Below, piece by piece: positions 38,436 to 51,241 of a stretch of DNA of 64,000 nucleotides. The notes beneath the pieces were generated by a model. That model saw nothing but the letters and a program-made list of their open reading frames with translations. It was not told the DNA's origin and ran no database searches. Position 1 is the first letter of the stretch. The number at the start of each line of letters is the position of its first letter. The position numbers and the translations under genes were made by a program. This DNA is from Flavobacteriaceae bacterium (GTDB lineage Bacteria; Bacteroidota; Bacteroidia; Flavobacteriales; Flavobacteriaceae). The DNA is taken from NCBI GenBank assembly GCA_018402205.1, contig JAGYIX010000004.1, forward strand, positions 186,001 to 250,000, written 5' to 3'.

Positions 38436-38509
38436 GTCGATCCAAGTTGAGAGTAGTGATAGGTATAGAAAGACCTTACCCTGTTGTAAAGGTAGTACTT
38501 TAAACGTTT

Positions 38510-39328
38510 TTAGACAGAGACGCCGAACGTTCTTAGCGCATCATTTAAAGAGGTTTTCTTGTCTGTACTCTCTTTGCGTTCACCGATGATTAAAGCGCAA
38601 GACACGCCAAAGGTGCCCGCGTTAAATTCTTTAGTGTAGGTTCCTGGAATAACCACTTTTCGAGCAGGAATTTCTCCTTGATAGAATACCGGTTCTTCAT
38701 GCGTAACATCAATTATTTTTGTCGATGCGGTCAGAACCACATTGGCTCCTAGAACGGCCTCTCTTCCGACCCTTACCCCTTCAACTACAATACTTCTAGA
38801 GCCAATAAAGGCATTGTCTTCTATAATAACCGGAGTGGCTTGAAGTGGCTCAAGTACCCCGCCTATGCCTACTCCGCCTGAAAGATGAACATGCTTACCT
38901 ATTTGGGCGCAGCTTCCTACGGTGGCCCAGGTATCTACCATAGTGCCTTCGTCTACATAGGCTCCGATATTTACATAACTGGGCATCAGAATGGTTCCAC
39001 TAGACACGAAGGCTCCATACCTAACCACAGCATTGGGCACCACGCGCACCCCCTTTTGTGCAAAGTTTCGCTTTAAAGGAATTTTATCATGGTATTCGAA
39101 GATTCCTGCTTCAAGAGTTTGCATTTGTTGAATAGGAAAGTAAAGTACCACCGCCTTTTTTACCCACTCATTCGCTGCCCATTGGCCATGTTCGTCTAAA
39201 GAAGCACAACGCAAAGTTCCGGCATCTAACAAGTCTATTACTTGACGAATAGCCTTTTGATGTGAAGCATCGTTTAAGAGTTCGCGATTATCCCAAGCGG
39301 CTTCGATTTGGTTTCTCAGGTCATGCAT
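38510..39328 (-). CDS. dapD: 2,3,4,5-tetrahydropyridine-2,6-dicarboxylate N-succinyltransferase
   Basis: MHDLRNQIEAAWDNRELL...; hexapeptide repeats and VRYGAFVSSGTILMPSYVNIGAYVDEGTMVDTWATVGSCAQIG; start 39328 or 39334. Confidence 0.94.
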   Translation of the reverse strand: MHDLRNQIEAAWDNRELLNDASHQKAIRQVIDLLDAGTLRCASLDEHGQWAANEWVKKAVVLYFPIQQMQTLEAGIFEYHDKIPLKRNFAQKGVRVVPNAVVRYGAFVSSGTILMPSYVNIGAYVDEGTMVDTWATVGSCAQIGKHVHLSGGVGIGGVLEPLQATPVIIEDNAFIGSRSIVVEGVRVGREAVLGANVVLTASTKIIDVTHEEPVFYQGEIPARKVVIPGTYTKEFNAGTFGVSCALIIGERKESTDKKTSLNDALRTFGVSV

Positions 39329-39367
39329 AAGCATCGGGTTTTTTGCAAAGATACAGTGAGCACTCAG

Positions 39368-39397
39368 TTTGCGACTGTTCAAATTGACCTATTTTTG
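39368..39397 (+). promoter_or_regulatory. Bacteroidetes-type promoter for ruvX
   Basis: TTTG (39368-39371), 18-nt spacer, TATTTTTG (39390-39397). Confidence 0.65.
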
Positions 39398-39413
39398 TGT
39401 AAAATTTGAGATT

Positions 39414-39824
39414 TTGCAACGAGTTGTCGGGCTTGATATTGGAATAAAACGCACCGGAATTGCAGTGGGATATAGTTCTATTGGAATAGCTTCGGGTTTC
39501 ACAGCAGTAGCCTCTAACCAACTTTTAGAAGAACTTAAGCGCATGCATAGCGAAGAACCTTTTTCGTTAGTGGTCATCGGTAAGCCTCTTCAAATGAATG
39601 GTGAAGATTCTGAATCTACGCCGTTTATTGAGAAAAAGGGCCGTGCGATCCAAAGTGAATTAGGGCTTCCTTTGCAATGGCATGATGAACGGTTTACCTC
39701 GAAAATGGCATCTCAGGCCCTTGTAGCTATGAATGCCAAGAAATCAGTGCGCCAAAGTCGTTTAGTTATTGATGAGGTTAGTGCAACCCTCATACTTCAA
39801 TCTTTTTTTGACAAAGTACTATGA
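39414..39824 (+). CDS. ruvX: Holliday junction resolvase RuvX/YqgF, probable TTG start
   Basis: (L)QRVVGLDIGIKRTGIAVG, VVIGKPLQMNGEDSE, WHDERFTS; the track ATG at 39369 lies inside the promoter. Confidence 0.85.
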   Translation: MQRVVGLDIGIKRTGIAVGYSSIGIASGFTAVASNQLLEELKRMHSEEPFSLVVIGKPLQMNGEDSESTPFIEKKGRAIQSELGLPLQWHDERFTSKMASQALVAMNAKKSVRQSRLVIDEVSATLILQSFFDKVL

Positions 39825-40414
39825 TTCTACCTATTGTAGCTTACGGTGATCCTGTTCTAAAAAGAAAAGCGCGAGCCATCGATTCTTCATATGACGGCCT
39901 TGATGTGCTTATAGCATCTATGTGGGAGACCATGTATCACGCTCACGGGGTAGGCTTGGCCGCGCCTCAGATCGGAAAATCAATACGCCTTTTTGTTATA
40001 GATGGCAGTCCGTTTGCCGACGATGAAGATGCTAGTCCATCAGATCACATCGTTTTAAAATCGTTTAAAAAAGTTTTCATTAATGCTGAAATAATCGCCG
40101 AGCAGGGAGATGATTTCTCTTTTGCAGAAGGCTGCCTAAGCATACCAGATATTCGAGAAGAGGTTACACGCCCTTCAGTAATACGATTGCGGTATCAAGA
40201 TGAACATTTTGAGCTACATGAAGAAGAATTTAGCGGCCTAGCTGCGCGCATTATACAGCATGAATACGACCATATCGAAGGCGTGTTATTTACCGACAAA
40301 CTTTCACCACTTAAGAAAAGATTGATAAAAGGACGACTAGAAAAAATAAGTAGAGGCCAAGTTGAAGCAGAGTATCGCATGAAATTTCACCTATCTAAAT
40401 TGAAAAGAAAATGA
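39821..40414 (+). CDS. def: Peptide deformylase
   Basis: 197 aa; GVGLAAPQIG, EGCLSIPDIREEVTRP, QHEYDHIEGVLF. Confidence 0.96.
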   Translation: MILPIVAYGDPVLKRKARAIDSSYDGLDVLIASMWETMYHAHGVGLAAPQIGKSIRLFVIDGSPFADDEDASPSDHIVLKSFKKVFINAEIIAEQGDDFSFAEGCLSIPDIREEVTRPSVIRLRYQDEHFELHEEEFSGLAARIIQHEYDHIEGVLFTDKLSPLKKRLIKGRLEKISRGQVEAEYRMKFHLSKLKRK

Positions 40415-40833
40415 GTAAAGAGTTAGAAACCATCATTTCTATAGCCGGATATTCAGGCCTTTATAAGCTACTCGCTCAAACTAAAGGCGGATTTGTGGCA
40501 GAGTCATTAATGGATCAAAAGCGTGTAACAGTTCCTTTAAGGTCTAAAGTGAGCATGCTAAGCGAGATTGCCGTGTACACTTCAGACAAGGAACTTCCGT
40601 TAAGGGAGGTTTTTAAGTTGATTTCAGAAAAGGAGTCTGGAAAACCTACTTCGATTTCTCCTAAGGCATCTAAAACTGACTTAGAGGCTTATTTCTTTGA
40701 AGTGCTTCCGGCATACGACCAGGAGCGTGTTTATGTGAGTGACATAAAGAAAATAATCAGTTGGTACAACCTACTCTCTCAGCTGGGGATGCTCACCACC
40801 GGTGACGAAGAAGAGAAGGTGGAGAAAGACTAG
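40411..40833 (+). CDS. DUF5606-type protein
   Basis: 140 aa; ISIAGYSGLYKLLAQTKGGFVAESLMDQKRVTVP, immediately downstream of def. Confidence 0.75.
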   Translation: MSKELETIISIAGYSGLYKLLAQTKGGFVAESLMDQKRVTVPLRSKVSMLSEIAVYTSDKELPLREVFKLISEKESGKPTSISPKASKTDLEAYFFEVLPAYDQERVYVSDIKKIISWYNLLSQLGMLTTGDEEEKVEKD

Positions 40834-43278
40834 AAATCAAAGAACAAGGCGTTCGCCGCTGACTGCTTTGCTCCGTACCAAAACCCTCTAAATACCGGAT
40901 TATCTACAAAGTAGACCACCGTACCTCTTCCAAGTCGCTCAGTACCAAGTACCAAGGAATGCTTTAAAGGCTCTTTGGTGTTGCTACCTGCGAATCCTGA
41001 AATTGGGCTTGCGTTCTCTTCAATAGCAAAAACTGTCCCCTTATCGAGCTTCTCAAAATAATGCTCACTCAATTTTAGGGTGAAGTAGTTGGAGTCGTAC
41101 CCGAAAGCTAGCGGATGCGTTTGATCTACGCGCGTTTTAAAAATAGCTCCGGTTATTCTGTTTGAAATAGCTGCTCTTTCTTGAAGCGCATAAGTGTAAT
41201 CTTTGTCTTCGTAGTCTGTGCGATTGCGCTCTTTACCTTTTAGAGAGGTTTCCTCCCACGCACTCAGTACATTTAAGGCTGATGATTGGGCAATAAGACG
41301 TCCGCCTTGTTTTACCCAGGCCTTTAGCTGCTCAAATTCTGAGCTATTCCAGTTAGAATAACGTCCGTCGGGCATGATCAGCACGTCGTATTCATGTAAA
41401 TCTATTTGTCTGAAGTATTCATAGTCTATAGTGGTCACTGGCACATCTAGGTCTTGCTCTAAGAAATACCACCATTCACCAAAGTTGTACGACGAAACGC
41501 CTTTGCCTTTCAGTAGTCCAATTTTTGGCGCTTTCGTTAGGCGTACAGAAGAAGAACCAAAATCTTTTCCTTGACTAACAAACCCGGTGCTAACTTCGGT
41601 AAATCGACTGTTAAAAGTAGATGCACACTCTTGCATTAATTGGTCTAATAGGTCATTTTCTTTGACTAATAAAATAGAAGATCCTGCTAAAAAACGTTTA
41701 TTATTTACTTCAAAAGCCTCGTAAGATGTGCGTACTCGGGCACCTTTAGCTAATAAATAGCTTAACGCCCGTTGGTCTTCAAAACTCTCATAGTTTAAAA
41801 CGTATGCATAAGCCTCTTTGTTAAAAATGGGTTTTTCAGCTGATAGCAGCTTTATAGGGATCGCCGGATAGGTCTTTAGAAACTAGCAGCGCGCGTAGAT
41901 CATAGGCATACGGAAGTGACCATGAGGTGATATCGTAGGTCAACGAATCGGTGAGTTTTGCACTAGGATCGAACAATACCTTAGCTAGAGTTCCTTTAAA
42001 TTGATTGGTTGAGATTAAAAGGTGATTCTTTCCTATAGCCACTCTTTTTTGAGTAGACGTTTGGTAGTCAAAGCCGGTGACCAAGGCCTCTTTAGCAGAA
42101 CTGTATGTGATCTGGTGCCGGTCTAGAAGTTCAGTAAGTTGTTGAATATTCGCTGCCTTACCCGATAACACATAGGTTTGAGGGGCTTTGGTAGACGCCT
42201 TAAAGTATTCTTGGGCATTTTCTGCCAGTTTTTGTTTATTCAAATATGCCATTTCTACAGTGGAAAGCCCAGTGGTGACATGGTGATCGATGCGATCTTT
42301 TAAGGTAACTGGGTCTCCATCTCTGTTGTAAATAACTAATCCGGCACGCCCTCCGCCTCCTTGCTCGTAGGTCATACCTATAGCCCCATTGAAGGTAGGG
42401 TAAGAGTCTCCATAACTTGGATACAACAGGTCAAAACGCTCTTTAGTAAAATATAACCACGCTTTACTATCGAAGTATTTTGCATGGTTTCTTCCTAGAT
42501 CGGTTTGAAAATCACGCTGAAACTGACTGACCTCTTCATGAATAGGTTCGGCTGCTGGCGCAAAATAATACGGACTATCTACCCCTTGCTCATGAAAATC
42601 AACATGTATGTGAGGTAGCCACTGATTGTATAGTTTTAAACGGGCTTTGCTTTCTGTCTGTGTCGTCCATACCCAATCGCGATTGAGATCAAACACATAG
42701 TGATTAGTTCTTCCAGAATGCCAGGGTTCAAAGTGCTCAGCACTATTCGGATCAGGCTGCGGATGCCTGTTTTTTACTTGGTTATACCAGTTGACATAGC
42801 GCTCGCGCCCGTCTGGATTAATACAGGGGTCTATAATAACTAAGGTGTTTTCAAGCCATGCTGATCGTGAGGTGAGCAGCTCATAAGCCGTTTGCATAGC
42901 AGCTTCGGTACTCACACTTTCGTTGCCGTGTACATTGTAACTCAGCCATACAATGGCTACTGCTGCATCGCTATTTTCTCCTTTTAAGCCTGAAAGGTGA
43001 TTCGAGCGAATGGCATCTAGTTTTGCAATGGTTTCAGCAGTTCCCAAATAGGCCACCGTAAGTTCTCTACGTTCATTAGTTTTTCCGTACGCCTGCAGCA
43101 CTACTTGTGAAGAACGCTGTTCTGCTAAGTGTTCAAAATAGGAGAGCACCTCGTGATGTCTGGTAAAGGCATCACCCAGCTCATAGCCTAAAAAATCCGC
43201 TGGCGATTGCAGCTGAGCCCAGCTTAAACTAACACTTAAAATCAAAAGAAGAGATAATTGTCTCATAGACCAATACAT
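40830..43278 (-). pseudogene. M14-family zinc carboxypeptidase, paralog of 17958-20489, interrupted by an apparent +1 frameshift near 41857-41859
   Basis: ORF 41836-43278 (VHGNESVSTEAAMQTAYELL, DPCINPDGRERY, DFHEQGVDSPYYF) ends ...DLSGDPYKAAIS*; the other frame reads DP-IKLLSAEKPIFNKEAYAYVLNYESFEDQRALSYLLAKGARV... into the 40830-41636 ORF. Confidence 0.85.
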
Positions 43279-43335
43279 TTGGGGCGCAAAAGCTACGAAA
43301 TTTACTGCGTATCTTCGCTTCCATTAATGTAAGTC

Positions 43336-44955
43336 ATGGAGGTTTTAACTACCCATTTTACAAAGACTAATTTCCATTCATCCTTAATTAAGTCTTACCT
43401 TAATAAAGAGTTAGATGACTCATTATATACTGCGCATCCGTCTTTAGAAGCCTTCAAAGCGCAGCGAAAGACTAAGTTAGACAGCTACCCGCCTACTAAT
43501 CGATCGGTTTTGGTAGCCGCTCTGAAAGATCAGTACGCACAGCTTAACCTCAGTGCTCCAGCGGTCGATGAAAACATTCAGAAGCTGGGCGACCAGCACA
43601 CGTTTACGGTTTGCACTGGCCATCAACTAAATATCTTTACTGGCCCACTTTTTTTCATCTACAAGATTCTTCATACCATAAAGCTCAGTCAGATATTGAA
43701 TGAGCGCTTTGATGACATGCACTGTGTTCCAATCTATTGGATGGCTAGTGAAGACCACGATAGTGCAGAAATTGACCACTTACACATCAAAAAAGTTAAA
43801 CTTAAGTGGAACACCGATCAAACGGGTGCGGTGGGAGACTTTGAGACCAAAGACCTCGAACAAGTGATTGCGCTTATTCGAGAGCTGCTTCCGGGTACCG
43901 CAGAAGCTGCTCAGCTTATAGAGTTATTCACTACTGCCTATCGAAAGGGAGCAGTTCTAGCCGATGCCACCATGCTGTTGGTTCACGAACTTTTTAAACC
44001 ATACGGATTAGTAGTAATGAATCCGCAAAATCGAGCGCTTAAATCTCTCTTTAAGCCCGTTATTGAACGCGAGCTACAGGTTTCTTTTTCTAAGAAGGAG
44101 GTAGACACCACCTCTGATAACTTAAAAAGTAAAGGGTTTAGCGCACAAGTTCATGCGCGTGAGATCAATCTCTTTTTTATAGATAAACAGTCGCGAGAGC
44201 GCATTATTAGAGACGGCGAACACTTTGTACTTTCAGATAGTAAACGTCGTTTCAGTAAAGACGAAATGTGGCGTATTCTTGAAGAAGCACCAGAGCATTT
44301 TTCACCCAATGTGGTTTTAAGACCTATATACCAAGAGACCATTCTGCCTAATTTAGCCTATGTTGGCGGAGGAGGAGAACTTTCTTATGCCTTGCAACTA
44401 AAAGCGGCTTTTGATGCTGTTTCGGTGCCCTTTCCGCTTTTTATACTTAGGCATTCGCTGTTTTGGGTTACGCCAAAAAACCGTTCAAAAATGAAGGCTT
44501 TGGGTACTCAAATGATCGATTTTACCACATCTAAAGACGCCACCATAAACGGAGTCATTCGCCGAATATCAGATATTGACATTGATCTTAGCCCCCAGAG
44601 GGCGGTGATTACGGAACAGTTTAGACAGTTAAAAGACTTGGCTCTTAGTACCGATAAGAGTTTTATAGGCGCAGTACTCGCTCAAGAAAAGAAACAATTA
44701 AAAGGCCTTGATATACTGGAGAAAAGACTCTTAAAAGCGCAAAGACGCAAATTAGCAGATCAGGTGCAGCGCATTAGCGAAATCTACGATCAATTTTATC
44801 CTATGGGGGTCGCTCATGAACGATTCGAAAACTTTAGTGCGCTCTACGCACAAATGGGAAATGCCTTTTTTGAACACATTTTGTCGGCATTCAGTGCTGA
44901 CTTAGGGCACGGGCAATTATTATTACTCGAACTGCCTGAAGGGGTTAAGGAGTAA
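43336..44955 (+). CDS. bshC: Bacillithiol biosynthesis cysteine-adding enzyme
   Basis: 539 aa; TFTVCTGHQLNIFTGPLFFIYKILHTIKL, PIYWMASEDHDSAEIDH, YVGGGGELSYALQLK. Confidence 0.95.
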   Translation: MEVLTTHFTKTNFHSSLIKSYLNKELDDSLYTAHPSLEAFKAQRKTKLDSYPPTNRSVLVAALKDQYAQLNLSAPAVDENIQKLGDQHTFTVCTGHQLNIFTGPLFFIYKILHTIKLSQILNERFDDMHCVPIYWMASEDHDSAEIDHLHIKKVKLKWNTDQTGAVGDFETKDLEQVIALIRELLPGTAEAAQLIELFTTAYRKGAVLADATMLLVHELFKPYGLVVMNPQNRALKSLFKPVIERELQVSFSKKEVDTTSDNLKSKGFSAQVHAREINLFFIDKQSRERIIRDGEHFVLSDSKRRFSKDEMWRILEEAPEHFSPNVVLRPIYQETILPNLAYVGGGGELSYALQLKAAFDAVSVPFPLFILRHSLFWVTPKNRSKMKALGTQMIDFTTSKDATINGVIRRISDIDIDLSPQRAVITEQFRQLKDLALSTDKSFIGAVLAQEKKQLKGLDILEKRLLKAQRRKLADQVQRISEIYDQFYPMGVAHERFENFSALYAQMGNAFFEHILSAFSADLGHGQLLLLELPEGVKE

Positions 44956-45523
44956 CCCACCGTAGTTGGCTTAGTTGTTGGTCTGCCGCATTGTTCGCCT
45001 GAATTCTCAGTGCTCCTTCTCTTCTTAAATGCAGCAGGTCAAATTTGGTAGAGTGAAATTTTAACAAGCCGAAATGTACCTTTTGGACATCGTAAGGTAT
45101 GCCCTTAGATGAAGAAATGGCGCCTGGAGCTTCAAGAGTAGTATAATTAATGCGCGAATGCTCACTGAGATCATCGATTGCTTTTAAACACTCTTCACTT
45201 TGAGTATCTACTGACACCTCACCATAGATGCGAAGTTGCATCATAGAAGTGGGATCGAATAGAAGAACGGAAGCTTTCGTATTCGCTTTAAATTGCTCTA
45301 TTTTTGGACTTCGTGAGTCGGTATAAAATAGTAAGTTTCTCTCTGTATCTACTCTGCGCAATACGACCATTCTAAGGTCAGGCTCATTTCCGGTCTCAGA
45401 TGTATTCACCGAGCCGAGCGTTACCCAATGAAGTCTGCTTTCAGGCTCTGAAGTTGCTTTATTTAGCAAAAAGTCAATCTGCTGAGCATAGAATTCAAGA
45501 GTAGGTTCTGTTGCCTTTATCAT
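44945..45523 (-). CDS. Pyridoxamine 5'-phosphate oxidase family flavin-binding protein
   Basis: 192 aa; [44 protein letters not shown]. Confidence 0.85.
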   Translation of the reverse strand: MIKATEPTLEFYAQQIDFLLNKATSEPESRLHWVTLGSVNTSETGNEPDLRMVVLRRVDTERNLLFYTDSRSPKIEQFKANTKASVLLFDPTSMMQLRIYGEVSVDTQSEECLKAIDDLSEHSRINYTTLEAPGAISSSKGIPYDVQKVHFGLLKFHSTKFDLLHLRREGALRIQANNAADQQLSQLRWVTP

Positions 45524-45579
45524 GTATTAAAAATACGATTTTGAAACTGCACACTACTGCCAAATACCTATTTTTGGGC

Positions 45580-47112
45580 ATGCATCAGAAAGTTCTCATT
45601 CTTGACTTCGGTTCGCAATACACCCAGCTCATTGCAAGAAGGGTGCGTGAGCTAAATATTTACTCCGAAATAATTCCGTACGACAAGGCACCAAAAGATT
45701 TCAGCGATTTCAGCGCAGTTATTCTGTCTGGATCGCCTTTTTCTGTTCGTTCAGACCAAGCGCCTAGACCAGATTTATCGGGTATAAAAGGCAAGCTTCC
45801 ACTGCTTGGAATTTGTTACGGAGCGCAATTTTTAGCTGCTAATTACGGTGGTAGGGTAGAAGCCTCTAGTACTAGAGAATACGGAAGGGCACGTTTGAAA
45901 TATGTAGAAGACAAAGACACCTTCTTTGAGGGTATTTCGCCTAATGCACAGGTCTGGATGTCGCATTCAGACACCATTACTGCTTTACCTGAAGGGGCTA
46001 GATTGTTAGCGAGTACGCACGATGTTCAGCATGTGGCTTACGCTTTTGAAGGGGAGCCTACGTATGCTATTCAGTTTCACCCAGAGGTTTATCACACCAC
46101 TGAAGGCACACAGTTGCTTAAGAATTTCTTGGTGTCTATTTCTGGTTTAAAGCAAGATTGGACGCCAAATGCCTTTATTGAGGAAACAGTAGACCGACTA
46201 AAGACACAATTGTCAGACGATCGCGTCATCTTAGGATTGTCTGGAGGGGTCGACTCTTCTGTAGCAGCACTTTTGTTGCACAAGGCCATAGGAGAGCGCC
46301 TGCACTGCATATTTGTGAACAATGGATTGCTGCGAAAAAATGAATTCGAATCGGTACTGGAGCAATACAAGGGGTTTGGTTTAAATGTGAAAGGAGTAGA
46401 CGCCTCTGAGCGTTTTCTAGGCGCGCTTCATGGAATTGAAGACCCCGAAACTAAACGAAAGATCATAGGAAAGGTTTTTGTCGATGTATTTGACGATGAG
46501 TCTAAGCAGGTTGAAAAAGCTAAGTGGTTGGCCCAAGGAACTATTTATCCAGATGTAATTGAGTCTGTTTCTGCAAGCGGTGGGCCCTCAGTGACCATAA
46601 AAAGCCATCACAATGTGGGCGGACTCCCTGCTTACATGAAGTTGAAGGTGGTGGAGCCATTAAAGAGTCTATTTAAAGACGAAGTGCGCCGGGTAGGTGC
46701 GGCTATGCAAATGCCCCCAGAATTATTAGGGCGTCACCCTTTTCCTGGCCCAGGCTTGGCCATTCGTATTTTAGGAGCAATAAGCGCTGAGCGTGTTGAA
46801 TTACTTCAAGAAGTAGATGCCCTTTTTATAGATGCGTTGAAAAAAGAAGGCCTTTACGATAAAGTTTGGCAGGCGGGAGCTATTTTACTTCCGATTAAGA
46901 GTGTTGGAGTAATGGGAGACGAGCGTACCTATGAAAGTGTTGTTGCGTTAAGAGCCGTAGAGAGTACCGACGGAATGACCGCAGATTGGGTAGACCTTCC
47001 TTATGCTTTTTTACAGCAAGTTTCAAATACCATTATCAATCGTGTAAAAGGAGTAAACAGAGTGGTTTACGATATTAGTTCGAAGCCGCCTGCAACCATA
47101 GAATGGGAGTAA
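45580..47112 (+). CDS. guaA: GMP synthase (glutamine-hydrolysing)
   Basis: [26 protein letters not shown]..., [34 protein letters not shown]; start moved to 45580. Confidence 0.96.
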   Translation: MHQKVLILDFGSQYTQLIARRVRELNIYSEIIPYDKAPKDFSDFSAVILSGSPFSVRSDQAPRPDLSGIKGKLPLLGICYGAQFLAANYGGRVEASSTREYGRARLKYVEDKDTFFEGISPNAQVWMSHSDTITALPEGARLLASTHDVQHVAYAFEGEPTYAIQFHPEVYHTTEGTQLLKNFLVSISGLKQDWTPNAFIEETVDRLKTQLSDDRVILGLSGGVDSSVAALLLHKAIGERLHCIFVNNGLLRKNEFESVLEQYKGFGLNVKGVDASERFLGALHGIEDPETKRKIIGKVFVDVFDDESKQVEKAKWLAQGTIYPDVIESVSASGGPSVTIKSHHNVGGLPAYMKLKVVEPLKSLFKDEVRRVGAAMQMPPELLGRHPFPGPGLAIRILGAISAERVELLQEVDALFIDALKKEGLYDKVWQAGAILLPIKSVGVMGDERTYESVVALRAVESTDGMTADWVDLPYAFLQQVSNTIINRVKGVNRVVYDISSKPPATIEWE

Positions 47113-48593
47113 TTCGGACTTTTATAGCCTTTGGCTTTTTGACGCTTTTTTTGTGGCCTCAGCAGATCGATGCTCAGCGTAAGCGGTCCCGAGCTAAGCG
47201 CCAAGAGGGGAGTATTCCCGCACCAGAATCTACCCCTTTAGATACGCTCAGTCTACTATTGGAGCCAAAAATAAGCGCCATAGATACACTGCCTCCGCTA
47301 GCCGATTTGATTGCGCAAAAAGAGCGTATAGACGCCCTTTTTCTGCTCCCCTTTAGAGAAGACCGCTTACCGTATAGAGACAGTCTAGTTATAGACAGTC
47401 TATACAGCACCGACACGCCTGTAGACACCCTTCGGGTGATTGATACGTTGGCCTTGGTACGTCAAATTGAGTTGCGCCGCGATATGCAAACGGCCCTTGA
47501 AATGTACTATGGAATAACCTTTGCCATAGATTCTGCGGCCTTGATAGGAGTTGAGGTAAATGCGCGATTTGTAGACACTAAACTCAACCCAGAACATATG
47601 GCAGATTTTGCCCGGGGCGATACTATACACTCCGATATGGTATTCGGCCCAGTGAGTGCTAGAGTGGCTAGGTCTTATATTCAATCTAGGCCAGACTCTT
47701 TAGTTCCGATATTTGTTCCATTTCAGCAGCCAGAAACAGATCTAAGAGGTCGTATCTATTTTGGAAGCACGGTGGCTGATCTAATGCGTGAAAAAATGCT
47801 TTCTTACGCCTTAAGTCAATACCGTGGGGAGCGCGTTTTTCTTTTTGCCGATAGCGGACAAGAAAAAGCCAAATATGAGGTCAAAGCTGTGTTTGAAGAA
47901 GCACACGAGCTACGTTTAATTAACGACTTAGCTGTTGAGCAGTTGCCCGAATTTAGAGACTCTATAGTAGATTCATTAATTCCTAATTGGGCCTTTTTAG
48001 AAACCACGAAGTCTGGATTGGCGGCCTCAGTGATTTCTATATTAAACGGAATTAATGCCGAGCCCAAAAAAAGCATGCGCTTGTTTACTACCACACCAAG
48101 CCTGGTTTATTTCAATGATCAGATCAATCCGATTCACCTCTCTTCTTTAGTCTTTGCGTATCCTGAAATCTATGGAAGGCCTTCGGCGGAATTTATCGAA
48201 AAGTTTAAACGGCGTTTTGGGTTCAGCCCTTCGGTAACTACCACACGGGCCTTTGACATGACTATGGACGCTTTTTATAGAGTGCTTGTAGAAAGAGTTA
48301 AGTCTGCAAAAGATTCCGGTCAGGTAGTGACCACCAAGCAGCAGTATGCTGGTTCAGACATTGATTATCGTCCTTTTGGATCTAATTCTTTTCAGAACGT
48401 AGCTTATAGGTTAAAATGGGTGCGTGATTTAAACTTTAGTGATTTGGACACGGTGCTACCTCCTGAAGTGTTTAAACCTTGGCCCGAGATACCAGATACT
48501 TGGCTAGAAGATCGATTACTTGCCATCGAAAAAATGCGCTACCCCGAGCGATTTGACGAGAACGGAGAGCGCATTGAAGAAGAACTCAATTAA
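47103..48593 (+). CDS. Secreted protein with possible periplasmic-binding-protein type 1-like C-terminal half
   Basis: 496 aa; signal peptide ([13 protein letters not shown]), C-terminal pattern [45 protein letters not shown]. Confidence 0.6.
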   Translation: MGVIRTFIAFGFLTLFLWPQQIDAQRKRSRAKRQEGSIPAPESTPLDTLSLLLEPKISAIDTLPPLADLIAQKERIDALFLLPFREDRLPYRDSLVIDSLYSTDTPVDTLRVIDTLALVRQIELRRDMQTALEMYYGITFAIDSAALIGVEVNARFVDTKLNPEHMADFARGDTIHSDMVFGPVSARVARSYIQSRPDSLVPIFVPFQQPETDLRGRIYFGSTVADLMREKMLSYALSQYRGERVFLFADSGQEKAKYEVKAVFEEAHELRLINDLAVEQLPEFRDSIVDSLIPNWAFLETTKSGLAASVISILNGINAEPKKSMRLFTTTPSLVYFNDQINPIHLSSLVFAYPEIYGRPSAEFIEKFKRRFGFSPSVTTTRAFDMTMDAFYRVLVERVKSAKDSGQVVTTKQQYAGSDIDYRPFGSNSFQNVAYRLKWVRDLNFSDLDTVLPPEVFKPWPEIPDTWLEDRLLAIEKMRYPERFDENGERIEEELN

Positions 48594-49459
48594 GGAACAC
48601 GCCTTCCGTCGCATATAGCGATAGCCTCGGCGATCGATTCAAACGGGTCTTTATAGGTTGCGATAAATTCTTGAGCCACATGCCCTTTAAAGCCGGTGTT
48701 AGCAATAGCCCTCATGATGGCCGGATAATACAGCTCTTGATCCGCTCCAATTTCATGTCGCCCTGGAACACCAGCGGTATGGTAGTGTCCAAAATACTCG
48801 TGATAGGTGCTGATCTGCTTGATAATATCTCCTTCTTGAATCTGCATGTGATAAATGTCATACAGCAGTTTAAAATGGTCTGATCCAAGTCTTCGGCAAA
48901 GACTAATTCCCCAAAGGCTTGAATCGGCCATATAATCGGGATGGTCTTGGGCATTGAACAGTTCCATCTGAAGAGTTACGTTATGGGATTCGGCAAGTGG
49001 AAGCAGACGTTCGAGCCCGCGAGCGCAGTTTTCAAGCCCTACTAGATCGTCTATGCCCTTTCTGTTTCCGCTAAAGCAGATTAAGTTGGTGTATCCGGCA
49101 TCGGCCACTTGCGGAATCACTTTGGTATAGCGCTTGACCAATTCATCGTGGTATTGAGGGTCATTGAAGCCCTCGGTCAGACTGATGGCAGCCCCCTCAC
49201 ACATGCTGCAGTGCATGTCGTATTTTTTTAAGATTTCAAAGTCTTGGGGTCCTACTAAGTCAATAGAATGTATGCCTAAGTCTTTTAATCGGGGTAGTAA
49301 GTTGTCTAAGTCGTATGAACTAAGACACCACCTAGCAACCGAGTGATTGATAGGAATGCTTGAGGTCGATTGGTTTTTTTTCTGTTCAAGGCCATGCATA
49401 CCTAAAGGGGCGACCAGGAGTGCAGCCGGTACATTTTGAATAAAACTTCGTCGTTTCAT
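48590..49459 (-). CDS. Xylose-isomerase-like TIM barrel / hydroxypyruvate isomerase family, secreted
   Basis: 290 aa; Tat-like MKRRSFIQN leader, LQMELFNAQDHPDY, KLLYDIYHMQIQEGDI, GHYHTAGVPGRHEIG. Confidence 0.85.
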   Translation of the reverse strand: MKRRSFIQNVPAALLVAPLGMHGLEQKKNQSTSSIPINHSVARWCLSSYDLDNLLPRLKDLGIHSIDLVGPQDFEILKKYDMHCSMCEGAAISLTEGFNDPQYHDELVKRYTKVIPQVADAGYTNLICFSGNRKGIDDLVGLENCARGLERLLPLAESHNVTLQMELFNAQDHPDYMADSSLWGISLCRRLGSDHFKLLYDIYHMQIQEGDIIKQISTYHEYFGHYHTAGVPGRHEIGADQELYYPAIMRAIANTGFKGHVAQEFIATYKDPFESIAEAIAICDGRRVP

Positions 49460-49551
49460 ACGCTACTTTCGTGTTAACTAAATCAAAAGATAGTAAAAAT
49501 GAGCCTATGCCTCTGCTCAAAGTTTGTACCTTTATATCCCGTAGAAAATAA

Positions 49552-51186
<1,635 letters not shown>

Positions 51187-51202
51187 TCGTGTTATGAAAT
51201 CT

Positions 51203-51210
51203 TATATTTG
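51203..51210 (+). promoter_or_regulatory. Bacteroidetes -7 element upstream of yidC
   Basis: TATATTTG. Confidence 0.4.
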
Positions 51211-51241
51211 CCAACCAAGCTTTTTAAGTTAAAAGACCTCA

